Positions 1-6,811 of a stretch of 12,557 bases of DNA are shown here, in pieces. This DNA is from Oscillospiraceae bacterium. Its GTDB lineage: Bacteria > Bacillota > Clostridia > Oscillospirales > Acutalibacteraceae. Below the pieces are notes generated by a model, which did no database searches, had not been told where the DNA came from, and saw only the letters and a program-made list of their open reading frames with translations. Position 1 is the first letter of the stretch. The number at the start of each line of letters is the position of its first letter. Location: contig WQRM01000026.1 in NCBI GenBank assembly GCA_009786735.1, positions 1 through 12,557 on the forward strand. The letters run 5' to 3'. Both the position numbers and the translations under genes were made by a program.

Positions 1-223
1 GACCGGTGAGACCTTGAGGTCCTGCAACGCCAGCAGGACCAGGATTGCCTGCCGCACCAGCAGGACCAGCAGGGCCTTGGGCGCCTTGTTCGCCTTGTGG
101 TCCTGTGGGGCCAGGCACTCCAGTTGCAGGACCCGCGGGGCCTTGGGGTCCGGCAGGGCCAGCGGGACCTTGAGGTCCGGCAGAGCCTGGAGAGCCAGCA
201 GGGCCTTGCGGTCCTTGAGGGCC
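1..223 (-). repeat. Collagen-like Gly-X-Y coding repeat
   Basis: This is the DNA of the triplet region of the fibre gene. It is a low-complexity stretch of nine-base units encoding Gly-Pro-Gln, Gly-Pro-Ala and variants, read on the minus strand and continuing beyond the left edge. Near-identical units (ggaccttgaggtcc and ggccttg types on the plus strand) recur, so the stretch is prone to slippage and length variation, and to misassembly. Confidence 0.85.
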
Positions 224-877
224 GGCAGGCGCGGGCGGCAGCGCGGCAATCGCAGCATTGATGTGCTGCACCAGATCCGCGATGGCGAGCTCGATGTTGC
301 CTGCTGCCCACTCGGCGAGCTCGGCGGACGCGCTTTCCAGACCCTCGTTGGTCAGCAGGGTGACGTGGTCTTTGAGCTCTTGCAGCAAGGCACGCTCATC
401 CAAGTCGCCGATACCTTCGAGGGTTTGGCGAGCTGCCTCCAGCTGCGCCATGAGCTCGTTGATGTGCCCGAGGGCAAAGGCTTGCAGGGGCTCACCTTGC
501 CCGGCGATGCCTTGCTCGAACTCGAGGACAAAGCTGGCGGATTTCTCAATGGCCACACATTGGCCGTCCACTTGCCGGTGTGCCTCGGCTTGCACGCGCA
601 CAAAGTTGCCGCTGGTGAGCTGCTGCGGCAGGTCGCAAAAGATTGTGCCGCCTTGGACGTAAGCCATGCCCGCATCGCCGGGGTATATGTTGCCGATGGG
701 GACGCGGTTACCTTTGTCCATTTGGTCAAAGCTTAGGGTGTAGTAGTCGAAGCCGTTGCGCAGGCGGCTTGGCAGGGTGACCTGCAGCTGCACGGCGCGG
801 TGTTCGCCCATGTAGACGATGGTTTGGTCGCGCTGGACGGTTTCGTCGTCAAGCAGCACAACTTTGATGATTCTCAT
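1..877 (-). CDS. Phage baseplate/tail-fibre-like protein with collagen-like tail (partial, 3' end outside window)
   Basis: I translated this minus-strand frame by hand: 292 codons are open from the ATG at 877 to the left edge with no stop. Residues 1-120 look like a beta-rich domain (an LDDETVQ start, a [16 protein letters not shown] stretch, a DYYTLSF strand) resembling the N-terminal domain of phage baseplate upper (BppU/DUF2479-type) proteins; that assignment is from memory of the family and uncertain. Residues 135-215 are helical, probably coiled coil. From residue 219 to the edge there are about 24 Gly-X-Y triplets (GPQ, GPA, GAA and similar), broken once by an extra Thr at 252. Collagen-like triplets form trimeric rods, so a trimeric fibre is likely. 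No signal peptide is visible, which fits a phage structural protein better than a secreted surface protein. An AAAGGGG ribosome site lies about 10 nt upstream. The start overlaps the preceding gene by 29 nt. An exosporium or other surface collagen-like protein is the alternative. Confidence 0.75.
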   Translation of the reverse strand, partial: MRIIKVVLLDDETVQRDQTIVYMGEHRAVQLQVTLPSRLRNGFDYYTLSFDQMDKGNRVPIGNIYPGDAGMAYVQGGTIFCDLPQQLTSGNFVRVQAEAHRQVDGQCVAIEKSASFVLEFEQGIAGQGEPLQAFALGHINELMAQLEAARQTLEGIGDLDERALLQELKDHVTLLTNEGLESASAELAEWAAGNIELAIADLVQHINAAIAALPPAPAGPQGPQGPAGSPGSAGPQGPAGPAGPQGPAGPATGVPGPTGPQGEQGAQGPAGPAGAAGNPGPAGVAGPQGLTG

Positions 878-1136
878 GCTGTGTTTCCCCTTTCGTGATG
901 TGATACGCTTCAGTGCCTTTTTCGTAATAATTGCTCAGCCAGACCGAAAGCCGCAGCAGGTCGTTGCGCTGCTGCTGATGCAGCTCGATGAGCCGTTCTT
1001 GCCGGGTTGCCTCTTGGTGGTTGCCGCCGCGCATGGCGAACATCTTGCGTTGTTTGCACGACTCAATCATGCTGTCCAAGTTGTCCACCTCTGCTTTGTA
1101 CTGTTTTCCCATGTTTTCCAAGCTTTGCTGTGTCAT
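849..1136 (-). CDS. Small helical protein of phage-like operon, unknown function (95 aa)
   Basis: The protein starts [12 protein letters not shown] and ends QSCAA. I chose the ATG at 1136 because it is preceded by AAAGGAACAGGAG; in-frame upstream starts (ATG 1163, TTG 1184) lack a good ribosome site. The sequence is charged and predicted almost wholly helical (residues 8-75), with a Leu/Met heptad-like pattern and no membrane segment, so a small coiled-coil protein is likely. A YY motif closes the main helical part. It sits between the sigma-like regulator and the fibre gene in one operon, and its end overlaps the fibre start by 29 nt, so the two are probably translationally coupled. I do not recognise a named family. 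A structural or chaperone role for the fibre is only a guess from position. Confidence 0.75.
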   Translation of the reverse strand: MTQQSLENMGKQYKAEVDNLDSMIESCKQRKMFAMRGGNHQEATRQERLIELHQQQRNDLLRLSVWLSNYYEKGTEAYHITKGETQHENHQSCAA

Positions 1137-1190
1137 TCTCCTGTTCCTTTCTCCCCGTCTCATTGGTTGGACGTGTTGTTGCAAAAAAAA

Positions 1191-1577
1191 TTATTCCCCT
1201 GTTTCTTCCTGTTGCATCAAGTCGCGATAGCGCATCACGTAGCCCAATGCTTGCTCCAATTTCCCCTGCGCGCAGCGGCGAATGCGTCCCACCTGGGAGT
1301 GATGCAAACCCAGCGCGCGCGCCACGGCGGATTCGGTTTTTTCTTCAACATGCAAACCATGCAGCACGGCGCGCTCGCAGTCGGTGAGCTCCTGCTGCCA
1401 AAGCTCGCCGAACAAGGTCAGCAAGGCGCTGTAACCAACATCCGGTTGGTGTTGTTGTTGCGCTTGCCAGTGGGCAAAGGTCTCTTGCTCAAGGGTGTCT
1501 GCGTTTTCGATGTGCATCGAGAGTTGCTGCACGCGGCGCAGCAACCACGCCCCGACGCCGGCATTGTGTGGGTTCAT
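1191..1577 (-). CDS. Sigma-70 region-4-like transcription regulator (128 aa), phage-like
   Basis: The first gene of the leftward operon. The C-terminal half (about residues 60-120) reads like sigma-70 region 4: a LTDCERAVL helix, a helix-turn-helix around ESAVARALGLHHSQVGRIRRCAQGKL, then a closing helix. Region 2, which recognises the -10 box, is absent, so this is not a complete sigma factor. Proteins of this size and layout occur in phages and phage-derived elements as late-gene or operon activators (ArpU/RinA-like and sigma-like classes). The ATG at 1577 has a strong AAAGGAGG five bases upstream. A consensus-like promoter lies 54-82 bp upstream. The inference is that it controls the tail-fibre operon or other genes of the element beyond the left edge. 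The DNA-binding fold is fairly sure; the target is unknown. Confidence 0.8.
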   Translation of the reverse strand: MNPHNAGVGAWLLRRVQQLSMHIENADTLEQETFAHWQAQQQHQPDVGYSALLTLFGELWQQELTDCERAVLHGLHVEEKTESAVARALGLHHSQVGRIRRCAQGKLEQALGYVMRYRDLMQQEETGE

Positions 1578-1595
1578 CGCGCCTCCTTTTGATTT

Positions 1596-1609
1596 CGCGA
1601 TTTGTCGCG
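1596..1609. promoter_or_regulatory. Inverted repeat in leader of sigma-like gene
   Basis: CGCGA-TTTG-TCGCG is a perfect 5-bp inverted repeat with a 4-base spacer. It lies between the predicted transcription start and the ribosome site of the leftward operon. It could be a small mRNA hairpin near the ribosome site or an operator half of the divergent control region. Confidence 0.45.
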
Positions 1610-1615
1610 CTAAAG

Positions 1616-1630
1616 AATAGTTGTACTATT
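1616..1630. promoter_or_regulatory. Perfect inverted repeat, probable operator at start site of leftward promoter
   Basis: AATAGTTGTACTATT has 6-bp perfect arms and a 3-base centre. It lies directly downstream of the -10 box (1631-1636) of the leftward promoter and therefore covers the expected transcription start. That is a classic repression position. The likely ligand is the divergently encoded Xre-type protein; this is inferred from position only. Confidence 0.6.
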
Positions 1631-1659
1631 ATCTTACCATTAATTGCGCGGTTTGTCAA
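1631..1659 (-). promoter_or_regulatory. Promoter of leftward phage-like operon
   Basis: On the minus strand TTGACA (1654-1659) is a perfect -35 box, followed by a 17-bp spacer and TAAGAT (1631-1636) as -10. It faces away from the Xre gene and reads into the sigma-like gene at 1577. Confidence 0.75.
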
Positions 1660-1719
1660 CCATTTTTTTGCTTTATTTTGCAATTTTTCTCAAAATTCGC
1701 CAAAAACCGGGTTTTGTGA

Positions 1720-1733
1720 CAAGTATTCACTTG
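1720..1733. promoter_or_regulatory. Inverted repeat overlapping -35 of Xre promoter
   Basis: CAAGT-ATTC-ACTTG is a perfect 5-bp inverted repeat with a 4-base spacer. Its right arm overlaps the TTGACT -35 box at 1731-1736, so a protein bound here would block the Xre gene's promoter. Autoregulation by the Xre protein is a reasonable inference. Confidence 0.5.
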
Positions 1734-1759
1734 ACTAGATGAATAGCAGCACTCATAAT
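1731..1759 (+). promoter_or_regulatory. Promoter of Xre-type regulator
   Basis: TTGACT (1731-1736), a 17-bp spacer and CATAAT (1754-1759) fit a housekeeping promoter. It places the transcript start near 1766, downstream of the possible ATG at 1739. This supports the start of the gene at 1793. Confidence 0.65.
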
Positions 1760-1792
1760 AAAGGAAAGAGTTTTGCAAAGGAGATTTTGTTT

Positions 1793-1981
1793 ATGGCAAC
1801 GGTGTTGCGGAAATTACGCAGCCAAAAGGGGCTGACACAAGCGCAGCTGGCGCAACAACTGCGCGTGCACCAAACGGCGGTGAGCCAATGGGAGTGCGGT
1901 CGCACCTATCCCGACCGCGAGACAATCATCAAGCTGGCGGCGTTTTATAGCGTGAGTGCGGACGTCATTTTGGGCTTGTGA
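1793..1981 (+). CDS. Xre/Cro-cI family helix-turn-helix regulator (62 aa)
   Basis: A single-domain HTH_3 protein. Residues 4-60 hold the five-helix fold: VLRKLRSQKGLTQAQLAQQL, the recognition helix around HQTAVSQWECGRTYPDRETI, and the typical end LAAFYSVSADVILGL. No dimerisation or peptidase domain follows, so it is a minimal Cro-like protein. I chose the ATG at 1793 because GCAAAGGAG stands nine bases upstream and the predicted promoter lies at 1731-1759; an in-frame ATG at 1739 would sit upstream of the transcript. It is divergent from the sigma-like operon across a region with three inverted repeats. It probably represses that operon and itself, as phage repressors do. The fold is near certain; the targets are inferred. 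Confidence 0.9.
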   Translation: MATVLRKLRSQKGLTQAQLAQQLRVHQTAVSQWECGRTYPDRETIIKLAAFYSVSADVILGL

Positions 1982-2058
1982 GGGGGCTTCGCGCACCCAG
2001 GACACACCTGCGTGGGCGCACGCGGGTTCTGTTTTTCGTAAATTATTTCAAAAAATAG

Positions 2059-2087
2059 TTGCAATTTCTTCACACATCATGTATAAT
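2059..2087 (+). promoter_or_regulatory. Promoter of exported hydrolase operon
   Basis: TTGCAA (2059-2064), a 17-bp spacer and a perfect TATAAT (2082-2087). The transcript would start near 2094, ahead of the ribosome site at 2109-2116. The -35 box is embedded in AATAGTTGCAA, sharing AATAGTTG with the inverted repeat at 1616. Confidence 0.8.
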
Positions 2088-2123
2088 AGTGCTATATATC
2101 ATTGATTTAGAGAGGATTTGCAG

Positions 2124-3548
2124 ATGAAAACACGGCGTATTCTTGCGGCGGCGTTGTGCGTGGCGCTGCTGCTGAGCGCACTGGCGCTGCCCGCCAGTGC
2201 CATGGAATCAACCGCGCAAGCCACACCGACCAGCCACGACTGCGCGCTTGTGCCAATTGTGTGGATTGAAGGCTTTGGGCAAGCGCTCTTTCGCGACCAA
2301 GGCACGCCCAACGAGCGTGTGCAGCGCCCGGTGAACATTGCGGGGCTCTTCCGCGGGCTGCCGGGGTTGATTGGCGGTGCATTCACCACGGCGTTCAGCT
2401 TTCGACCGTTCCAGATCCCGCGCCTTAACCTTGACCCCTTAGCGCGCGGCATCGCCGGGCTGTTGCAACATATGACCGGGCATTTGCAGCTGGATATTTA
2501 TGGTCAATGCATGGCTTCGCTCACCGCCAACTGGCGCATCGACCCCAATCAGTGCCATCAAACCAACCGGCAGTTCCAGTTTGAGCATGATTATCGGATG
2601 TGCCCATTTGTGACGGCTTCGCTGTTGCACGACTTCATCGAAGCGTTGGTGGAGCACACCGGTCACCCGCGTGTTGCGCTGAACACGCACAGCCAAGGCG
2701 GCGTGGTGGCGATGGCCTACCTTGCGGTGTATGGCTCTGACCGGGTGGACACGCTGGTTTTGTCCAACAGCGCCTTTCAGGGGTTGCGGTTGGTGCCGCC
2801 GGTGCTGCAGGGACGCTTTAACCTCACACCACAAGCCGCAGCAAACTTGATGCGCACCAGCCGGTTCACCAATGGCATTGCGAATGTGTTGCAATGGTTG
2901 CGCGTGTTCAACCTCACAGCGCCCATGAGCACGATTTTTCAAGACCGGCTAATGCCGATTTTGCTTGAGGAGTATTTCATGCCGATGTTTGGGCGCTTCC
3001 CGAGTGTTTGGGCGTTCATTCCGGCGGACTATTTTGACGAAGTTGCCAGCCATTTTGCGGATGACCCGCAGTTCGAGCATATCCTTGCCGGGGCGCGGCG
3101 CTACCAAGAAGAAGTGCTGCTGCGCGCCGAAGAGCTGCTGTTGGACGCCATGGACAACGGCACACATGTGGCGATTGTGGCAAGCTATGGGCGTGCATCC
3201 ATTGAGTTTGACGGCGCAACCACAAGCCGACAAAGCGACACGCTGATTGAAACGGACCTGATGTCTGGCGGGGCAACCGTTGCGCGCTTTGGTCAAACGC
3301 TGCCGGGCTGTGTATGCGTTGAGGTGTCGCGGCATCGTTCGCCTTGCGGCATCATTGATGCCTCCACCGCCATGCTGCCGGACAACACGTGGTTTATCAA
3401 AAACAACACGCACGATCATCCCGTGATGCGCGAGCTGCATCTTTGGCTGATTGACTCGCCCGTGCAGCCCACGGTGTGGGACAACGAAGCTTTCCCGCAA
3501 TTTTTGATTGCTCCGGGTCGCAATCGACCGGCGATACCACTGCAGTAG
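2124..3548 (+). CDS. Exported LCAT-like alpha/beta-hydrolase (lipase/phospholipase-type), 474 aa
   Basis: Residues 1-26 form a Sec signal peptide (KTRR, hydrophobic core, ASA cleavage site). The mature protein starts with a VPIVWIEGFGQ strand and turn. FEHDYRMCP (153-161) matches the F-x-YDWR-P motif of the lecithin:cholesterol acyltransferase family. The nucleophile elbow is THSQG with Ser190; the first Gly of GxSxG is Thr here. The likely acid is Asp372 (QSDTLIETD) and the base His430 or His432 (NNTHDHPVM). Family members hydrolyse or transfer acyl groups of lipids, so an exported esterase acting on lipids is likely; the substrate is unknown. No cell-wall anchor is visible. The ATG at 2124 is used because AGAGAGG stands eight bases upstream; a TTG two codons earlier is less likely. 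A phosphoesterase gene follows after 29 nt in the same operon. Confidence 0.8.
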   Translation: MKTRRILAAALCVALLLSALALPASAMESTAQATPTSHDCALVPIVWIEGFGQALFRDQGTPNERVQRPVNIAGLFRGLPGLIGGAFTTAFSFRPFQIPRLNLDPLARGIAGLLQHMTGHLQLDIYGQCMASLTANWRIDPNQCHQTNRQFQFEHDYRMCPFVTASLLHDFIEALVEHTGHPRVALNTHSQGGVVAMAYLAVYGSDRVDTLVLSNSAFQGLRLVPPVLQGRFNLTPQAAANLMRTSRFTNGIANVLQWLRVFNLTAPMSTIFQDRLMPILLEEYFMPMFGRFPSVWAFIPADYFDEVASHFADDPQFEHILAGARRYQEEVLLRAEELLLDAMDNGTHVAIVASYGRASIEFDGATTSRQSDTLIETDLMSGGATVARFGQTLPGCVCVEVSRHRSPCGIIDASTAMLPDNTWFIKNNTHDHPVMRELHLWLIDSPVQPTVWDNEAFPQFLIAPGRNRPAIPLQ

Positions 3549-3577
3549 AGTTACATAATGAAGAGGAGAAATGAAAG

Positions 3578-6500
3578 ATGCGTAAAAAAACAAAGATGAT
3601 GTTGTCGCTGTTGCTGTGTGCAGCGCTGTTGCTTACGTCGGCACCGATGGCAGTGGCGATGACGCAAAACGAGGATGCCGCCGCCGTGATCTATTATGAT
3701 GCGCCCGAGCAAGACAGCGAAGTGTTTGTGGTGCCCGTTGCTGCGCCAATTGCAGCGCCCGCGCGCATGCAAATTGCGGTGATTTCGGACACGCACCACT
3801 TCAGCCCGACGCAAGCGGGCTATTTCCACGAGGCTTTTTTTGAGTATGTGAATCCCAGCGGTGCTAGGATGCTGCGGCAGTCGAAAGACGTGTTGTATGC
3901 CACACTAGCAGCCGTTGCCGCCAACCCCGACGTTGGTTATCTGCTGGTTGCGGGCGACTTGACGCGTGAAGGCGAACTCCCCGGGCATCAGTCGCTTTCC
4001 GCCATGCTGCGCACCTTCCAGCAAGACACCGGCATTCAAGTGATTGTTGTGCCGGGCAACCACGACGTTAACGCCTATCGCGGGCTGTATTTCGGCGATG
4101 GCGCGCTTGACTTTGCCTTTAGCATTGATGCGCCCACGTTTTGGGCGATGTATCAAGACTTGGGACCGCACCTGCCGAACATGGAGCGCTTTGTGCCACG
4201 GCCGGTGTTTTATCCCGGCGGGTATCGCTTTGGACGCTATCGTCCTGCGGGATATTACGCTGAAGCGGGCGGGTATCTGTCCTATGCGGTTGACCTTGCG
4301 GGCGGCGCGTTCCGCTTGATTGCGCTGGACTCGGTGAAGCATTCACCCGACCAAAACCCGGAGGGGTTTTACTACAGCACCAGCGGCATGGTTGGCGACG
4401 ACCTGCTGAACTGGGCGGTGCAACAGGCGCAAGATGCGGTGGCGCGCGGGCAGATTCCGCTGGTGATGATGCACCACACGCTAAGCTCTGCGTTGCCGGG
4501 CGTTGCCGAAGGGCGCGGCATGAACGTGAACTTTACGCTGGATGGCGGCTTGCATGTGGCGGAAACCTTGGCTGATGCAGGCGTGCGCTTCGCCTTCACC
4601 GGTCACGCGCACACGCACAGCAACACACGCTTGATTTCTGACAGCGGCAACGTGATTTATGACATTTCCACCGGCTCTGTTGTGAACTATCCGGCGACGT
4701 TTCGCGAGGTGGAGATTATTGCCGATGCCCGCGATGACATTATCGTGGACGTCCGCATGCAATATGCCGACTATGTGCAAGACGTGCGCAGGCGTGCCGA
4801 CTACCGCAACGCGGCATATTACGCAGCACTGCTGGGACGCGCGGTTTCGCCCGGCGATGTGATTGGCTACTACCCCTCGCCGTTTGCGATCACCTCCTTT
4901 GCGCAGTCTTATGCGGTGGAGGACATGCCCGCCTTTGCGCTGACGTTTGTGAGCGGCGCGCTGATGCCGATTTATCGCGCCGGTGGGCTGCGCAGCTTCC
5001 TTGACGATGGCGACATGAGCCTTGAGCAAATTGTTGCCGATGCCTTGGGCGGCAACTTCATCGCGCGGCGGCTTGCGCGCAACATCAACAGCTTTGCGAT
5101 GGACTTGATTGACCAAGTGGACTACCACTTCATCATCGGCGGCGACGACAGCGGTCGTGACATCCGTGGCACGCTGAACCTGTTGAGCGACGTGGTGGAA
5201 TGGTTGTTCGGCATTGAGATTTCGAGCTATCCCAGCCAGAAGTTCCATGCTGTTTATAACATCGGCGACCCCAACCGCCCCGGCACATTGGGCGACTTGG
5301 TGGGCGAAGGCTTGCTGTATCAATATGGTCGCCACCCCGATGCCGAGGATAATCCGTTTTTGATGGACGTGCTTGCACGCGCGACGAGCGGTGAGCTGAT
5401 TGACCAGCTGCTGGACGAAGCGATCGGTCCTGTGCTTGAACTGCTTGATGAGCAAATCCTCAGCGTGCTGGAGATCAACTTGTCGTCGATATTCTTGGGG
5501 CGTTTCATGCGCACAACCGTTGGGCGGACGATTGACTTCTTCTTCCGGCTATTCCTCGGCGGCGAAAACACCTTTGCCGCACTGGTGAGCAGAATCTTGG
5601 GTATTGCGAACTTTTTCCGCCTCATTCCCGCCAACGATATCCCCGGGTTGGTTGAATTTTTGCTGGAACTGATTTTGACCGAGCAGCTCCAAGAGGCGTT
5701 GAGCTTCACGCTTTCGCAACTGCTGCTGGGCTTCATCAGCGACATTGACGATGTGCCGGATCTCGCCGTCACGCTGCATTACACCGGACCGCTCACACCG
5801 CTTGCCACGCAGGCAAACGGGCGCTTGCCCTCGCACTTTGTGCAGCAGCTGCCGGTTCAAGGGCAAACCTTCTGCCGCGTGTTTTCGTGGTACACCAAGC
5901 AAACCGTAATGGGCACTGACATCCGCGTTTGGAATGCCAGTGGCGTTGATGTGACCAACAGCTTGCAGCGCATTGCAACGAGCCGCGAACGCGTGGCCAA
6001 AGAGCTCTATGGCATTGATTTGGGGATTATCGGCATGCGCGCGATTACATCGCATTTCAATCGCCACAGAATTGAACTGAGCGGCTTGCAGCCAGGCAGT
6101 GTTTATACCTTCCAGGTTGGCGATGCGCAGCGCGATTGGTGGACACCGGTGGGCACGCTAACCACCGCCGCCCGCGACGAAGCGCCCGTATTCCTGACAT
6201 TTGGCGCACAGCAAGCCATGACACCGCAGCAATACCAAGACGGATGGGGCAGGTTGAGCGCCGCGGCACTAGCGGCGTTCCCACAAGCCGCCTTTGCAAC
6301 CAGCGCCGGCGAACGCGTTGCCAACACCACAAACTTTGACCAATGGCAGTGGTTCTTTGACCATGGGCATGATGCCTTGGTGAATCTGCCGCTGATGCCC
6401 GCAACGGTGAGCAGCGAGCAAGACGCTATGGGCGCGTTCTTCCCGCAGCAACAGCAGGCTTACGCCTTCATCCACGGCAACATGTTTGTGATGATGCTGG

Positions 6501-6757
6501 ATGCGTCTGATGTCAGCGTCTCCAGCTTGCGCCGCGACATGCGTGATGCCGACGCACAATGGAATGTTGCCGTGCTCGCGCAACCACCGGGTTCGCGGCT
6601 GCGCCGTCGGCTTTATTCTGCCGGTGTTGACTTGATCCTCCACGGCGACTACTACTGCGCGGCATCATTCGGTGTGGTGAGAGTAGTTTGTGGCAGAGTG
6701 CTGCGGCACGAAATTTGGGAAGTTGATGCCCGCGGCGTCGCGAGACCAAGGGGATAG
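3578..6757 (+). CDS. Exported calcineurin-like phosphoesterase fused to Fn3 and degenerate purple-acid-phosphatase-like domain (1059 aa)
   Basis: Residues 1-27 form a signal peptide. Residues 64-390 are a calcineurin-like phosphoesterase with all metal-ligand motifs: SDTHH (Asp71, His73), GDLTREGE (Asp127), GNHD (160-163), MMHH (His299/300) and GHAHTH (His343, His345). Two metal ions and phosphomono- or diester hydrolysis are expected. Residues 390-725 are a long, largely helical region with hydrophobic stretches (about 635-660, 685-720). Residues 728-865 resemble the Fn3-like N domain of purple acid phosphatases. Residues 868-1059 follow the purple acid phosphatase domain in order, but the expected Asp, GD, GNHE, HH and GHxH motifs read FGAQQ, AGERV, TVSSE, LAQPP and HGDYY. 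This second domain should therefore bind no catalytic metals. The start has AGAGGAG nine bases upstream. It is co-transcribed with the lipase-like gene. The substrate is unknown. Confidence 0.85.
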   Translation: MRKKTKMMLSLLLCAALLLTSAPMAVAMTQNEDAAAVIYYDAPEQDSEVFVVPVAAPIAAPARMQIAVISDTHHFSPTQAGYFHEAFFEYVNPSGARMLRQSKDVLYATLAAVAANPDVGYLLVAGDLTREGELPGHQSLSAMLRTFQQDTGIQVIVVPGNHDVNAYRGLYFGDGALDFAFSIDAPTFWAMYQDLGPHLPNMERFVPRPVFYPGGYRFGRYRPAGYYAEAGGYLSYAVDLAGGAFRLIALDSVKHSPDQNPEGFYYSTSGMVGDDLLNWAVQQAQDAVARGQIPLVMMHHTLSSALPGVAEGRGMNVNFTLDGGLHVAETLADAGVRFAFTGHAHTHSNTRLISDSGNVIYDISTGSVVNYPATFREVEIIADARDDIIVDVRMQYADYVQDVRRRADYRNAAYYAALLGRAVSPGDVIGYYPSPFAITSFAQSYAVEDMPAFALTFVSGALMPIYRAGGLRSFLDDGDMSLEQIVADALGGNFIARRLARNINSFAMDLIDQVDYHFIIGGDDSGRDIRGTLNLLSDVVEWLFGIEISSYPSQKFHAVYNIGDPNRPGTLGDLVGEGLLYQYGRHPDAEDNPFLMDVLARATSGELIDQLLDEAIGPVLELLDEQILSVLEINLSSIFLGRFMRTTVGRTIDFFFRLFLGGENTFAALVSRILGIANFFRLIPANDIPGLVEFLLELILTEQLQEALSFTLSQLLLGFISDIDDVPDLAVTLHYTGPLTPLATQANGRLPSHFVQQLPVQGQTFCRVFSWYTKQTVMGTDIRVWNASGVDVTNSLQRIATSRERVAKELYGIDLGIIGMRAITSHFNRHRIELSGLQPGSVYTFQVGDAQRDWWTPVGTLTTAARDEAPVFLTFGAQQAMTPQQYQDGWGRLSAAALAAFPQAAFATSAGERVANTTNFDQWQWFFDHGHDALVNLPLMPATVSSEQDAMGAFFPQQQQAYAFIHGNMFVMMLDASDVSVSSLRRDMRDADAQWNVAVLAQPPGSRLRRRLYSAGVDLILHGDYYCAASFGVVRVVCGRVLRHEIWEVDARGVARPRG

Positions 6758-6775
6758 GGCGACGAACAGCGCCCC

Positions 6776-6791
6776 CGTCAGCCTCCTGACG
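6776..6791. repeat. Small perfect inverted repeat after phosphoesterase gene
   Basis: CGTCAG-CCTC-CTGACG has a 6-bp perfect stem and a 4-base loop, 18 nt after the stop codon. It has no T-run, so alone it is not an intrinsic terminator; it may protect the mRNA end or be chance. Confidence 0.4.
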
Positions 6792-6811
6792 ATTCTTACC
6801 ACCAAAAAGCG

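Noticed and set aside
1..230. CRISPR-like or tandem DNA repeat array
   Set aside because: The periodicity is nine bases and is explained fully by Gly-X-Y codons; there are no spacers.
819..1592. A 257-codon plus-strand frame opposite the sigma-like and 95-residue genes
   Set aside because: The minus-strand genes have ribosome sites, a consensus promoter and a recognisable HTH. The plus-strand product shows no domain and no ribosome site.
1739..1792. Earlier start for the Xre protein at 1739
   Set aside because: It lies between the -35 and -10 boxes of the gene's own promoter, upstream of the expected transcript, and has no ribosome site.
1982..2058. Possible terminator after the Xre gene (GCGCACCCAGG with CCTGCGTGGGCGC, then a GTTTTTCG stretch)
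   Set aside because: The pairing needs several bulges and the T-run is separated from the hairpin by about 15 bases, so I could not support it as an intrinsic terminator.
4481..5455. A 324-codon minus-strand frame inside the phosphoesterase gene
   Set aside because: Antisense to a gene with clear motifs; the translation is rich in His, Val, Ala and Arg, typical of a shadow frame.
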